Assembly: GCF_945859685.1 (NCBI RefSeq)
Contig: NC_079147.1
Location: 249,974,572 to 250,038,571, forward strand
Source: Eupeodes corollae
Lineage: Eukaryota; Arthropoda; Insecta; Diptera; Syrphidae
Direction: 5' to 3'
DNA: 64,000 nucleotides
A program made the position numbers and the translations under genes. The stretch's first letter is position 1, and the number at the start of each line of letters is the position of its first letter. The notes under the pieces were generated by a model, which searched no databases, was not told the DNA's origin, and saw nothing but the letters and a program-made list of their open reading frames with translations. Positions 55,301 through 64,000 of the stretch are shown here, in pieces.

Positions 55301-57719
55301 GGAAACCCATTACACAATACTGTCCTTATAATATTTAATTATCAAAAATATAAAATGTTACTTTTAGGATTTTTAAAAAATAATATTACATTTTTTTTTT
55401 TTAAATTCGATATCTCAAAAAAGAGTTAATGTTTTTGAACTTAATTAAACGTATTTCAAATATAATTAAGTTATTTTTGAAAAATTTAAATCACATTAAC
55501 ATTTTTGCAGACAATCTTTTGGTTTAGGTCATTTTTAAATCTTAAAATGCAGACATATTTTTAAACACACTCTTTGCCTGCAGGAGCAATTTCGTTCGAC
55601 CCAATCCTATATTTTATTATTATTATATTCTGGTTAATTTCAGGGCATTTAGTTTTCAACTTGGAATACTGGCATATGCGGGCGGGCGGCGAAGTATGGA
55701 AACACTGGTGGATTGAAAATAGATCCATAAAAACTAATCGAGAGGCCTTAAATATCACGACCTAGGATGTAATTTGCAGGGCCGTTTATTGAAATAGAGT
55801 GGCCAGAAAAGTGATTTTGCAACAAATACGAGCAGATTTTAAGCGCACCGTTTCAAGTTTGTTGCGTCAGGCCTTAGGTCACACAGGAGTGTAAGTAGTA
55901 AAGAAAAAATGTTCTTCACTGCATGTTCGACAATTTTTATTTCTGACGAACCCATTTAACCAAAAATGAAATATCTTAGCAGAGTTAAAATGGACAAAGT
56001 GCTGTATCAACTTCATTTACTTTCAAAATAAATTTCCACAATTTGGAAGCATTGTTCTGGCTTTATATGATTCATGATGAATTACTTAACCTTACTTACT
56101 TAACCTTACACAGTTAGCTCATGAAGTTAAAAAAAAAACCATAAAGTAATTATTCAAGTTGTTGTGTTGTTGCTGTTGAACTTTTTATCTTCAAAAATAA
56201 AACTTGAAAACCCGATGAGAAAAGGTAAGCAAATTTATTCAATTTAAGCTCCTAAAATTATGTACACTTAAATTTTTAAAGCCTATCATAATAAACCAAC
56301 TTTTTTTTTTAAATAAACGCGTTTATATTCCTCTTAAACCAAGCGACTGACGACTGTTCCTCAGATATGTTCACAGGCTCAAAATTAAGGACATTTAAAG
56401 TCATGTCCTTTACATAATACAATTCCTGTTTTTATAAACCAATTCTTACGCGTCTTTACACTTGTACGCTGGACCTGAAGTGAATTAGCATTGATTTATT
56501 GTAAATAGCACCACTTTTTAAAATATTCATATTAAACAGCTCAAGTGGGTATCATATACGTCTACATCGCGTTGCCTCGTCGTGCGTCGGTCGGTCCTAT
56601 CCTACAAAGAAACACAACAGAAGTCCTCCTTGAAATCATTATCATACAAACAATAAAAAAAGGTGAGTTCACTTATGCGCTATTTACATCATCTTGTCAT
56701 CTTGCAAACACTTAAGACTCAACTCACCCACCAAAGTGCTTTAAAAAGACTTTTTACAAAACGTCTCACTATCCCAATCTCAAACCCTCAATCATCAATC
56801 AAAAGAATTTCATAAAAATGGCAGGCAAAACTGAAAATGAATAATAAATGAAATCGTAAACGTGAAAGTGCACACAAAAAAAAGTATTACAAAAGCGTTC
56901 GCTCCATGATGCCAGTCGTTCCGTCCACAAGCATCAAATGGTTATACAGTATAAGCATTTGGAGCTTGGAGGGCGCTTCTTAATGGTTCCGCACACGCTC
57001 TAAATAAAAAAAAAATACATAATACTGGGTTAGCTGGCATCAAGGCAGTAGAGAATATGTAGAGACAAATTGGACTTTGATTTATGAAAATGGAATCCTT
57101 TGCCCGTGCGTCGCTCGGGAGTACCTACAGTCTACACACACAATACACCAACCATCTCCCTAACTAAACGTCTTCATGAGGGTCTCCTTAAAAAACAAGC
57201 GTGCACAAGGGCAAACACATTTTTATGAATGGCAAGGTGTCAAAGTGATGGATTTGTGTTTTTTCTTTGGCATTTTTGTTTCCTATTTTTTAAAGCTTGA
57301 TGTGTTTTTTGTTGTTCATTTTTGAAAAACAGGAAGAATATAGGAGTAGTTATCTTTTTTTTACACTTCATGTTGTGCGCTCAAAGTAAAGATTCAAAAC
57401 GTACTCAGAAAAAAATGCTTCATTTTTAGATTGCCTGAAGGCTCACATCGTAATTACGCTATACCATCAGTAGATATTACAACAGTTAATCATGTTACAA
57501 ATAAATAAGTGTCGTGTTCATTCATTTGTCAGGTGCGAAATTTGAATTTTCAAGGTGAATAACACCAAAGTTGTAATTTTTAGCTTTTTCGTACGTACTA
57601 AAAATTAACGTGTTTCTTATGAGATAATTAGGAGTCAAATTATTTTTTTTTAGTTTAATTTGTTGATTCAAGAATATTTTCGGTGATACTTTTGATTACC
57701 AAACTTGTACCGTTTTATA
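55301..57719. other. Non-coding; possible host sequence
   Basis: No protein family recognised. The part around 56540-56700 is less AT-rich, and a strong splice-donor-like site lies at 56661-56668. The remainder is AT-rich. Confidence 0.45.
56661..56668 (+). other. Splice-donor-like site AG|GTGAGT
   Basis: AGGTGAGT at 56661-56668 is an optimal 5' splice site. It follows a segment (56565-56660) rich in CG (CTACATCGCG, CGTCGTGCGTCGGTCGG) with no long frame, which would fit an untranslated first exon. No transcript evidence is available from sequence alone, and a single match of this kind occurs by chance. Confidence 0.25.
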
Positions 57720-58560
57720 ATTGAATTGAATTCAAATTATGCAGAAGAATGTGAAGCTAATATTAAACGTCTAGTCAACAGATGTTAGAATCGTTTTGAG
57801 ATAACAAATAATGATTGAGATGTAAGCTTAGCAGGTTGAATATTCTTACGAGGTTCATAAATCGTCGCTAGCTTGTTGGCATAGACTATAGACTTGGCGT
57901 AGACCCACAAGAAAAAGTCTAACGGAGCCACATGTCCTCCAAGTCCATATCATTCAATTTTGCTCAAAAAAAAATCGGTTATCATTGAACGGTAGAGATC
58001 CCCAATTGCAGTAACGTCTTGATCATTACGGAAGAAGTTTGACGCCGTCAGCCCATAAACTACACCAAACCTTAATTTTTCGGTATGCAGTATGACTCAT
58101 AGAGTATGTGTGGATTGCTGCCTGCCCAATACCGCATATTTTCAACTTGTTGTTCAGTCCAATTTACCAACATTCAACGCTTCTGGTGGTCAGTTCTTGC
58201 GTCAATTTAATCTTGTTAGGATGTAGGCCAAGGCTTTTTTACAAAATTCGCTACAACGACGTCAAGGAGATGCCCAACGCTTGAGAACGACGCACGTGTG
58301 AGTCACATTTGGGCTTTCAGCAACTGAAGCCTCAGCGGCAGTAATATTCTCTACAATAAGGACACTTGTTTGTCTCACTGACACGGGAAAACTTTGTTCT
58401 GTGCCTGTGGATTCAATTTTGTCCACTAGACGCTCAAATGTTGATCTGCTATTATGACCATAAAAAGGACGTAGCGCACTTAACGTTGAGGCCACTGACT
58501 CCGAATTTCGGTAGTAAATTTTAATAATTTGTTGGCTCGTATTTCTTTCCATCATGAAAT
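57720..58560 (-). pseudogene. mariner transposase remnant with internal deletions
   Basis: From 58560 down: ERNTSQQIIKIYYRNSESVA, STLSALRPFYGHNSRSTFER, FPVSVRQTSVLIVENITAAE and ASVAESPNV, a good N-terminal DNA-binding region. Then LGLHPNKIKLTQEL is followed by jumps to MRYWAGSNPHILYES-like sequence (GIGQAAIHTYSM frame), KVWCSLWADGV, DLYRSMITDFF and NDMDLEDMW. It then joins PLDFFLWVYAKSIVYANKLA. The second Asp block (WFQQDGATCHT) is deleted between DMW and PLDFF. No terminal repeats are certain. It lies directly upstream of a plus-strand LOA fragment. Confidence 0.82.
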
Positions 58561-58589
58561 GGCAAACCTTATTGAAGGGAAATGTCGAA

Positions 58590-59990
58590 AGAGTGGCAAG
58601 AAATATGGCGTCGTTTGCTATCCCTGTCGCTCTACTTTTGTAGCGTTCCTGTTAAAAACCCCTGTGTTAAGATTATGAGAACAATGCACAGAGTTTCCAG
58701 TAAAGGTGTAGGGGCAGGCTTCTATTCTAAATCTCTCAAGTTAACCGCCTCGCTGAGGCTTCCAAACTAGAGTAGCGTCTTCCAAGCAGAGGTCCTGGCA
58801 GTGACAATAGCTGCTAAAAAGGTATCAAAGATGGCGACACCACCAGCTGATATCACCTTTTACATTGATAGCCAAGCGGTAAAAGAAGCGATTACTGCAA
58901 CTGAGGTAAAATCAAAGCTTGTGTCGTGCTGCCGCGAAGAGCTTAATGGCTGAAACACAAACACGCTTCAGCTTCGGCTTCGCCTGACGTTTACGAGTTC
59001 AGCCATAGGAATTCAATGCATGCTATCACAATGGAGCTTCGACATTACGTTTCATTTGACAATCGTAAGGAAAAGAACGTAATGTGACTCCAAATGGAAG
59101 CTCTACTTCAATTATCTGAACATTTACTTTGTCTGACAGCTCATCAGCTGTAAAAAAATGTCAACAAACAAAATATTTGCTCTTTGGAGGGATGAAATAA
59201 TAGAAATGTCATTCAAAGCAACCTCGAAGCAGGCCTAACGTAACGCAGACGAAGCCGAAGCTGAAGCGTGTATGTGTTTCAGCCATAAGGTTCTTGGCGC
59301 ACATTACAAAATTAGACTCTGCTGGGTCCCAGGCCACAGCGATACATTAGGCAACGAGAAAGCCGATGAATAAGCAAGTTTAGAGTCAATGCTTGACGTA
59401 AGCCAAGCTCAGCTATAGTTAGCACCCCTACCTGTTATTTAAAGCTGGAAATCTCAAAAAGAATAACTATCAAGGCCGATGAAAGGTGGAACCTTCTTGA
59501 AACCTGCGGCACTACAAGACAAATCTGGCCCTGTTTTAACATACAAAGGACGGAAAGAATTATGCAGCAAGACAAGGGATCACTTCGATCTCTTGTAAGC
59601 ATACACTTTACATAATCTATTGGGTTATTATATGAAAAGATGAAAATCAGTTCAGATGATCTATGCAGAAGTTGCGGTGACGAGGAGGTTCATGAAGACA
59701 CTCCGCACTTTCCGTGTCACTGTCCAGCACTCTCCCATCAAAGGAAGAAACTCCTTGGCAACTATTTCTTCGGGGATTTAGAAGAACTCTCTAGTACGCC
59801 AGGTACTTACATTCTGAACTTCGTCAAAGCCTCTAAATGGCTTGACTAACTGAACACATATCGGCTTTTCTTATTAGCTTGGTTAGCAGTACTCAAGGGT
59901 ATCGCAGTGGATTTGTATTGATCTAAGTGTAACGGTAAAGACATCAACTATCAGCCACTAAACCTAACCTAACCTATCCAGTAAAGGGTG
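58590..59990 (+). mobile_element. Third LOA-like LINE fragment (RNase H to 3' end)
   Basis: RNase H: GVGAGFYSKSLKLTASLRLP, SSVFQAEVLAVTIAAKKVSK and ITFYIDSQAVKEAI with catalytic Asp. The MITE interrupts it after CCREELN, and it resumes as AHYKIRLCWVPGHSDTLGNE with KADE. A C-terminal zinc knuckle (59640-59849) reads CRSCGDEEVHEDTPHFPCHC followed by PALSHQRKKLLGNYFFGDL. The 3' UTR ends at about 59970 with CCACTAAACCTAACCTAACC. It is 5'-truncated as normal for LINEs, with stops in RNase H (GNEKADE-stop). Confidence 0.83.
58947..59285. mobile_element. 339-bp MITE with TAA target duplication (PIF/Harbinger-like)
   Basis: Terminal inverted repeats of about 36 bp (TGGCTGAAACACAAACACGC then TTCAGCTTCGGCTTCG) differ at one position between ends, with weaker similarity continuing inward (CCTGACGTTTACG against TCTGCGTTACG). 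TAA at 58944-58946 and 59286-59288 flanks the element. Removing it with one TAA rejoins the LOA RNase H reading (REELN..GS/AHYKIRLCWVPG). It has no coding capacity. The 3-bp TAA duplication fits the PIF/Harbinger TWA rule. A solo end of the same family is at 46340-46374. Confidence 0.88.
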
Positions 59991-60303
59991 GTCCGAACCG
60001 AACAGCGACTATTTTAATGAAATTTAGAAAAGTAGTTTACTTTATTTTATAGTTTAAATCTATCTGTGTGCTGGTTTAAATTAGTATTAGGTACTTCCGA
60101 TTTGAGCATGGGTGAAGAACGTAAAATCATGGAAAATGCAAGGGTGCTCCCAGAAAGTTTACTAATTTAAAACCATTTTCTATGAGATTTAAACACGTTT
60201 TTATTTTAAATAAGACAAAGTTAAAATGTAAGCCATGAAACATCGAATTAATGTTAAAAACAAAAGCAACTCTATAATTTTTACACCTGTCATATAATCG
60301 GAC

Positions 60304-61683
60304 ACTTACTTACTTACTTACTTAAGGTGGCGCTACAGTCCTGTGTGAACTAGGGCCTCACCCAACAAACTTCTCCATCTAGCTCGGTCCCTAGCTAGCT
60401 AGATGTCTCCAGTTTTTTTTGTGCGCGCCACCTGATCCGCGGTCTTCCTCTACTGCGCTGTCCTGTGGGTGCGGATTCGAAGACTTTCCGGGCCGGAGCA
60501 TTGGTTTCAATGCGCTCTACGTGACCCAGCCTTCTTAGTCTTTGGACTTTTACCCTTCTGGCTAAGTCTACGTCGCTGTACAGCTCGTACAGCTCGTCGT
60601 TCCATCTTCTCCTCCACTCCCCCTCGATGCATTCGGGACCTTTTGTCTCGAAACGACTCAAGCTGCTTTCATCCGCTTTTGTTGTCCATGCTTCTGCACC
60701 GTATAGCAGAACGGGGATGATAAGGGTCTTATATAGCAACACTTTGGTCCCTCGAGAGAGGAGTTTACCACTCAATTGCTTTCTTAGTCCAAAGAAACAG
60801 CGGTTAGCAAGAGTTATTCTGCGTTTGATCTCAGCGCTGGTGTTGTTTTCTACGTTTACAGCGGAACCTAGGTAGACGAAGTAATTGACTACCTCAAAAT
60901 TACGTCTGTCGATGGTGTCGTTTTCACCAAGACGTCGGTGTTGTATGTCCTTTTTTGACGACTGCGTGTACTTTGTTTTGCCCTCATTAACCGTTAAACC
61001 CATTTTTGAAGCCTCTGCCTCAATACTCACAAAAGCCCCATTGACATCACGCTGAGTTCTTCCGATTATGTCAATGTCATCAGCATATGCCAGTAATTGG
61101 ACAGACTTTGGAAAGATAATGCCTCTAGTGTTGACGGGTGAGCTCTGCACTATTCTTTCAAGCACGATGTTAAAAAATTCACATGACAGCGCATCACCTT
61201 CTCTAAAACCTTTTTTGACATCGAAAGGTTCTGTTAAGTTGTTTCCAACCTTTATGGAGCAGCGTGAATTCTCCATGGTCATTCTGCACAAACGGACGAG
61301 TTTGGCAGGGATGCCAAAACTAGACATGGCTCTATACAGCTCGTCCCTGTAGATGCTGTCATATGCGGCCTTGAAATCGATGAAAAGATGGTGGGTGTCG
61401 ATTTGGTGTTCTTGGGTTTTTTCCAGGATCTGCCGTAATGTGAATATTTGATCAACTGTGGACTTTCCTGCTCTAAGACCACACTGATAAGGACCTATCA
61501 GGTTGTTGACGATGGGCTTTAGACGTTCAAATATTACGGCAGTGAAGATTTTATAGGCGATGTTAAGTAGACTGATTCCTCTATAGTTGGTGCAGTTTAG
61601 AGGGTCTCCTTAATTCAGGATCGGGCAAACAATACTGAGGTTCCATTCATCGGGCATGCTTTCTTCCGACCATATCTTACAGA
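60304..61683 (-). mobile_element. RTE-type retrotransposon, copy D (5'-truncated, intact 3' end)
   Basis: Minus-strand element from 61683 (KIWSEESMPDEWNLSIVCPI) through the RT to a stop at 60395. A 3' UTR of about 70 bases follows, ending in the conserved TTCACACAGGACTGTAGCGC and CACC (60326-60360) and a tail of about five AAGT units (60304-60324). The 5' truncation plus short-repeat tail is the classic form of an RTE insertion. No target-site duplication could be fixed. It is the only copy here with a 3' end, and that end matches the SINE tail. Confidence 0.92.
60395..61609 (-). CDS. RTE reverse transcriptase, longest readable frame
   Basis: After an in-frame TAA at 61610-61612 the frame stays open for 404 codons (the first Met, at MSSFGIP, is codon 95). 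In order: GDPLNCTNYRGISLLNIAYK, PYQCGLRAGKSTVDQIF, IDTHHLFIDFKAAYDSI (first catalytic Asp), VKKGFREGDALSCEFF, then QLLAYADDIDIIGR with YADD at codons 175-178, GLTVNEGKTKY and FVYLGSAVNVENN. The thumb has SRGTKVLLYKTLIIPVLLYG, and the C-terminus reads LRRLGHVERIETNAPARKVF with GQRSRGRPRIRW. All RT motifs look intact. Only the N-terminal endonuclease and linker are missing, so it cannot transpose by itself. Confidence 0.92.
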   Translation of the reverse strand, partial: GDPLNCTNYRGISLLNIAYKIFTAVIFERLKPIVNNLIGPYQCGLRAGKSTVDQIFTLRQILEKTQEHQIDTHHLFIDFKAAYDSIYRDELYRAMSSFGIPAKLVRLCRMTMENSRCSIKVGNNLTEPFDVKKGFREGDALSCEFFNIVLERIVQSSPVNTRGIIFPKSVQLLAYADDIDIIGRTQRDVNGAFVSIEAEASKMGLTVNEGKTKYTQSSKKDIQHRRLGENDTIDRRNFEVVNYFVYLGSAVNVENNTSAEIKRRITLANRCFFGLRKQLSGKLLSRGTKVLLYKTLIIPVLLYGAEAWTTKADESSLSRFETKGPECIEGEWRRRWNDELYELYSDVDLARRVKVQRLRRLGHVERIETNAPARKVFESAPTGQRSRGRPRIRWRAQKKLETSS

Positions 61684-62043
61684 TTATAAGATTATTTTAT
61701 ATGGAGTTCCGTATCCTTTTAATTTATTGGCTTTTTTAAGTCGTCAAGGTATTTAAAAAAAAAAACAAGTTTTTAGCATATACATACTTCAGGGCATCAA
61801 ATTTGAAACAGCAATATTTCTAAAGTTCCTTTGAGCAATTTACCTTTTTCTACCTTTGGGCAGTTATATAATAACCACGATATTGATGTATAAGATAAAT
61901 GCTTTCGGTAGTTGTTCTGGAAGAAGATGTCTTGTATTCCCAAATGTTGTTTCAAAGTATTGATGTGAGTCATTTGATTCATTTTACCTTACACAAAATA
62001 AAAGTTCCCAACGCGAAAACTTGCAACACATCCTTTGATAAAG
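61684..62043. other. Non-coding spacer
   Basis: No family recognised. A 61-codon minus-strand frame (61797-61982) has no similarity I can name. Confidence 0.4.
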
Positions 62044-62080
62044 AACTTGGAGGAATAGTCAATTCCTCGCAAGATGCAGT
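62044..62080 (-). mobile_element. SINE body fragment
   Basis: CTTGGAGGAATAGTCAATTC and CTCGCAAGATGCAGT match the SINE body (complement of GCCTCTTGCGAGGAATTGAC..TCCTTCAAG) with few differences. Head and tail are absent. It abuts the 3' tail of the next LOA element. Confidence 0.6.
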
Positions 62081-62084
62081 TAAG

Positions 62085-63620
62085 TTAGGTTAAAGTGGCT
62101 GTCCGTGATAGAGTAGGAAAAACTTAGGCCACTTTAATGGGTCATTGTGATACCACATGAATCTTGAAGCTTTCCTCTGAGCTCAATGAAACCAATTTGA
62201 ATCCCTCACGAAACGTGAGAAACTGATTATGTAAATATGATTTAAAGCGTTTAAATCGTTATAGAAAAACTCTCATAGATAATTCTTGAATTCTTGAGTT
62301 TTTGAGCTAGAGCAGGACATGTACAGAGAAGGTGAAGTCACTTGAGAATACGCTTAAACGCATGGCGCGCTTTCCTATTAAACAATTCCGGGTTATGACA
62401 CCGATAATCGAGCTTATATGCGGTCTGCTTAGAGATAGCAAGCACCTTGATCGCTTTAAATCTAGTGTAGGCATTATGTTTTTTTGTGACCTGCCTTCTT
62501 CAAAGCTTCCTGCATTAGCAATAGTTTTCCAAGTATCGAGCGATTGGTATGCCAGCATTTGGCAAACGTGGTACAATGGATTGTTCTGTATACCATTCCT
62601 AGCTAGCTCTCTACCTTACAGTTTCCTGACATGTCTTTATGGCCTAGCAAAATTGAATATTAAACTGTTGTGCAATCTCCTTTATAGATCGATAGTTATG
62701 GACTGTTATAGAGTTTGCAGAGACAGACTAAAGAGATTTTATAGCGGCCTGACTATCTGAGAAAATACGGATATTAGATGTTGATATCACGTTTTTTTAA
62801 AGTCAGGACAAGACTTCTTTTATCGCAAAAAGTTCCTCCTGGAAGACGCTACCATAATTGGAAAGGACAAATGAGAGACTTAATTTAAGTCGTTCAGAGT
62901 ACATACCTCGACCAACCCTTTCTTTTGTTTTTGATTCATCTATATAAAAGTGGACTGACTCGTTTTCTAGGTATGCCCTATCTTCCCAGAAAGATCTGGA
63001 AATATGGAAAGCTTCTTTCAAATTGCAGTAGTTGGGGGATGGTGTAGTCTGTGTGCTTTGGAATCGATTCTAAATACGCAAAAATTACGGAGCGGCCAAA
63101 GCTGTTGAAAGTCCACTGTGACGAAGCTTTCAGGCGAATAGCAGAGCTTGCAGCTATTTGTTTGCTAAATATATCAAGAAGTGTTAGCAAGAGTAGGGTG
63201 ACCAGTGCTGCAGATGGGGTCGTGCTACGCGATCCACTTATGCATAGGCAAGCTGATCGTTTTACTTTATTTATTTTGTCGCAGTTCACCATTCTGCCGT
63301 ACATTAAAATCGGTCTGATTACCGATGTGTATAGCAAATCTGTGATTCGAAGTTGTAAGCCCAATTTATTACCAATAGCTTTTTGCAAAAAAAGAGAGCT
63401 ACGGTAGCTTTTTTGACTCTTTCTTGTACATTGTGTTTCCAATTTAGTTTTTTTTTTTATCAAAAACAAGACCCAGGTATTCAGCCTCGTCTGAGAATTT
63501 TAATTGGATTCCTTTAATATAGGAAGGGATAATAAAATGGTTACAAATTTTGTATTTCCTCGGAAATAGGACTAAATCGGTTCCCAGTCCACACTGATCA
63601 GCCCAAAGTATTAGTCTGAC
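62085..63620 (-). mobile_element. Second LOA family, copy 2 (RT thumb to 3' end)
   Basis: From 63620 down: LILWADQCGLGTDLVLFPRK, IKGIQLKFSDEAEYLGLVFD, KLGLQLRITDLLYTSVIRPI, ACLCISGSRSTTPSAAL and DIFSKQIAASSAIRL. RNase H follows (HFYIDESKTKE, FQEELFAIKE), with FYTDGSK changed to FYIDESK. LSLSRPHISSIIGVIT and a decayed zinc-knuckle scrap (CTCPAL) are next. The 3' end near 62085 is GCCACTTTAACCTAAC, like the other LOA tails. Several frameshifts. The PIF/Harbinger element cuts the 5' side at 63621-63624. Confidence 0.83.
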
Positions 63621-63623
63621 TAA

Positions 63624-64000
63624 GGGTCCAGCCACGCAATGAGCGACGAGTCACTTTGCGACTAATCTGAGCGATTGGTGGCCATTTACTAAACGACACG
63701 TCACTGAGCGATTAGTTGGAAAAATGCCTTCGTCAAGTGCGGTTCATCATAGCTTACAGGTTAAAAGTCGCATTCATATAAAAATAATATCGAGAATCCG
63801 TAGATTTGGTGTACACCCCATAAATCTTGAAAGGGAAATTTATGGTGAATTTTATCATTTATATCTAAATCTTCGCAGATTTTATTGATTTATATCAGTA
63901 CCATCTTTTGATTTGCTTTTGGAAAAAGTTCGCCCAAAATTAACAAAACAAAAGAAAGCAATTAGTCCAGAACAACGGCTGGTTTTATGTTTAAGGTCAG
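63624..64000 (+). mobile_element. PIF/Harbinger transposon, 5' part, runs off window
   Basis: It starts GGGTCCAGCCACGCAATGAG after a TAA (63621-63623), the form of PIF/Harbinger ends. A subterminal repeat follows: GCGACGAGTCACTTTGCGAC, then CGACACGTCACTGAGCGATTAG. From about 63785 the plus strand reads RIRRFGVHPINLEREIYGEF, YHLYLNLRRFY, a stop or shift, SVPSFDLLLEKVRPKLTKQK and AISPEQRLVLCLR. These match the N-terminal part of Harbinger-type nucleases (GEF..L...L, SFD.LL..V.P.L, I.PE.RL...LR). The DDE core lies beyond the window. It is inserted in the LOA copy at 63620. Confidence 0.82.

Noticed and set aside
59940..59990. Telomeric or subtelomeric array
   Set aside because: Only about three AACCT units, located at LINE 3' ends. 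Too short for an array.
61797..61982. 61-codon minus-strand frame beginning MNQMTHINTLKQHLG
   Set aside because: Looks protein-like, but no motif or neighbouring exon supports it.

Overview
The window looks like insect, most probably dipteran, nuclear DNA. It is AT-rich, has no operon structure and contains no intact host protein-coding gene that I can support. Almost everything recognisable is decayed transposable element: several non-LTR retrotransposon families (LOA/Bilbo-like with RNase H, RTE, CR1/L2-like, Jockey-like), Tc1/mariner, piggyBac, hAT, PIF/Harbinger and Helitron remnants, a MITE, a tRNA-derived SINE and two families of AT-rich non-coding repeats. Species assignment is inference. 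It rests on the element mix (LOA, RTE, mariner, piggyBac) and on intron-like filler with CAG/GTC trinucleotide tracts.

Layout. 1-8.2 kb: an old SINE, a Helitron helicase piece, a minus-strand CR1/L2-like LINE, then a gene-poor stretch with a run of 19 G. 8.24-8.68 kb: a plus-strand LINE fragment. 8,678-18,031: two directly abutting 4,677-bp copies of one minus-strand LOA-type element, each carrying the same nested SINE. 18-22.3 kb: non-coding DNA with a Tc1-like element bounded by long inverted repeats. 22.3-23.8 kb: a plus-strand LOA remnant holding a perfect 25-bp inverted repeat. 24-36.7 kb: AT-rich repeat family A, a piggyBac element interrupted by a hAT element, LINE and mariner scraps, and a GC-richer segment (33.6-34.7 kb) that resembles host regulatory or untranslated DNA. 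36.7-40.4 kb: a second LOA family flanked by family A repeats. 41.7-46.4 kb: an RTE copy followed by a Jockey-like RT. 47.7-50.0 kb: a mariner split by a SINE, then an RTE endonuclease. 50-53.7 kb: AT-rich repeat family B. 53.7-55.3 kb: two RTE pieces in inverted orientation. 55.3-57.7 kb: host-like non-coding DNA with one strong splice-donor-like site. 57.7-64 kb: mariner, LOA with a nested MITE, RTE with an intact 3' end, LOA, and the start of a PIF/Harbinger element that runs off the window.

How the parts relate. The SINE (about 310 bp) has a tRNA-like head with pol III A and B boxes, and a 3' end matching the 3' end of the RTE element at 60.3 kb in 29 of 35 positions. That suggests the RTE machinery mobilises the SINE, and both partners lie in this window. 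The tandem LOA pair shares every lesion I can see (catalytic-region deletion, RNase H Glu to Val, nested SINE with the same target-site duplication). It therefore arose by DNA-level duplication or assembly, not by two retrotranspositions. Several nestings give a relative chronology: SINE into LOA, SINE into mariner, hAT into piggyBac, MITE into LOA and Harbinger into LOA.
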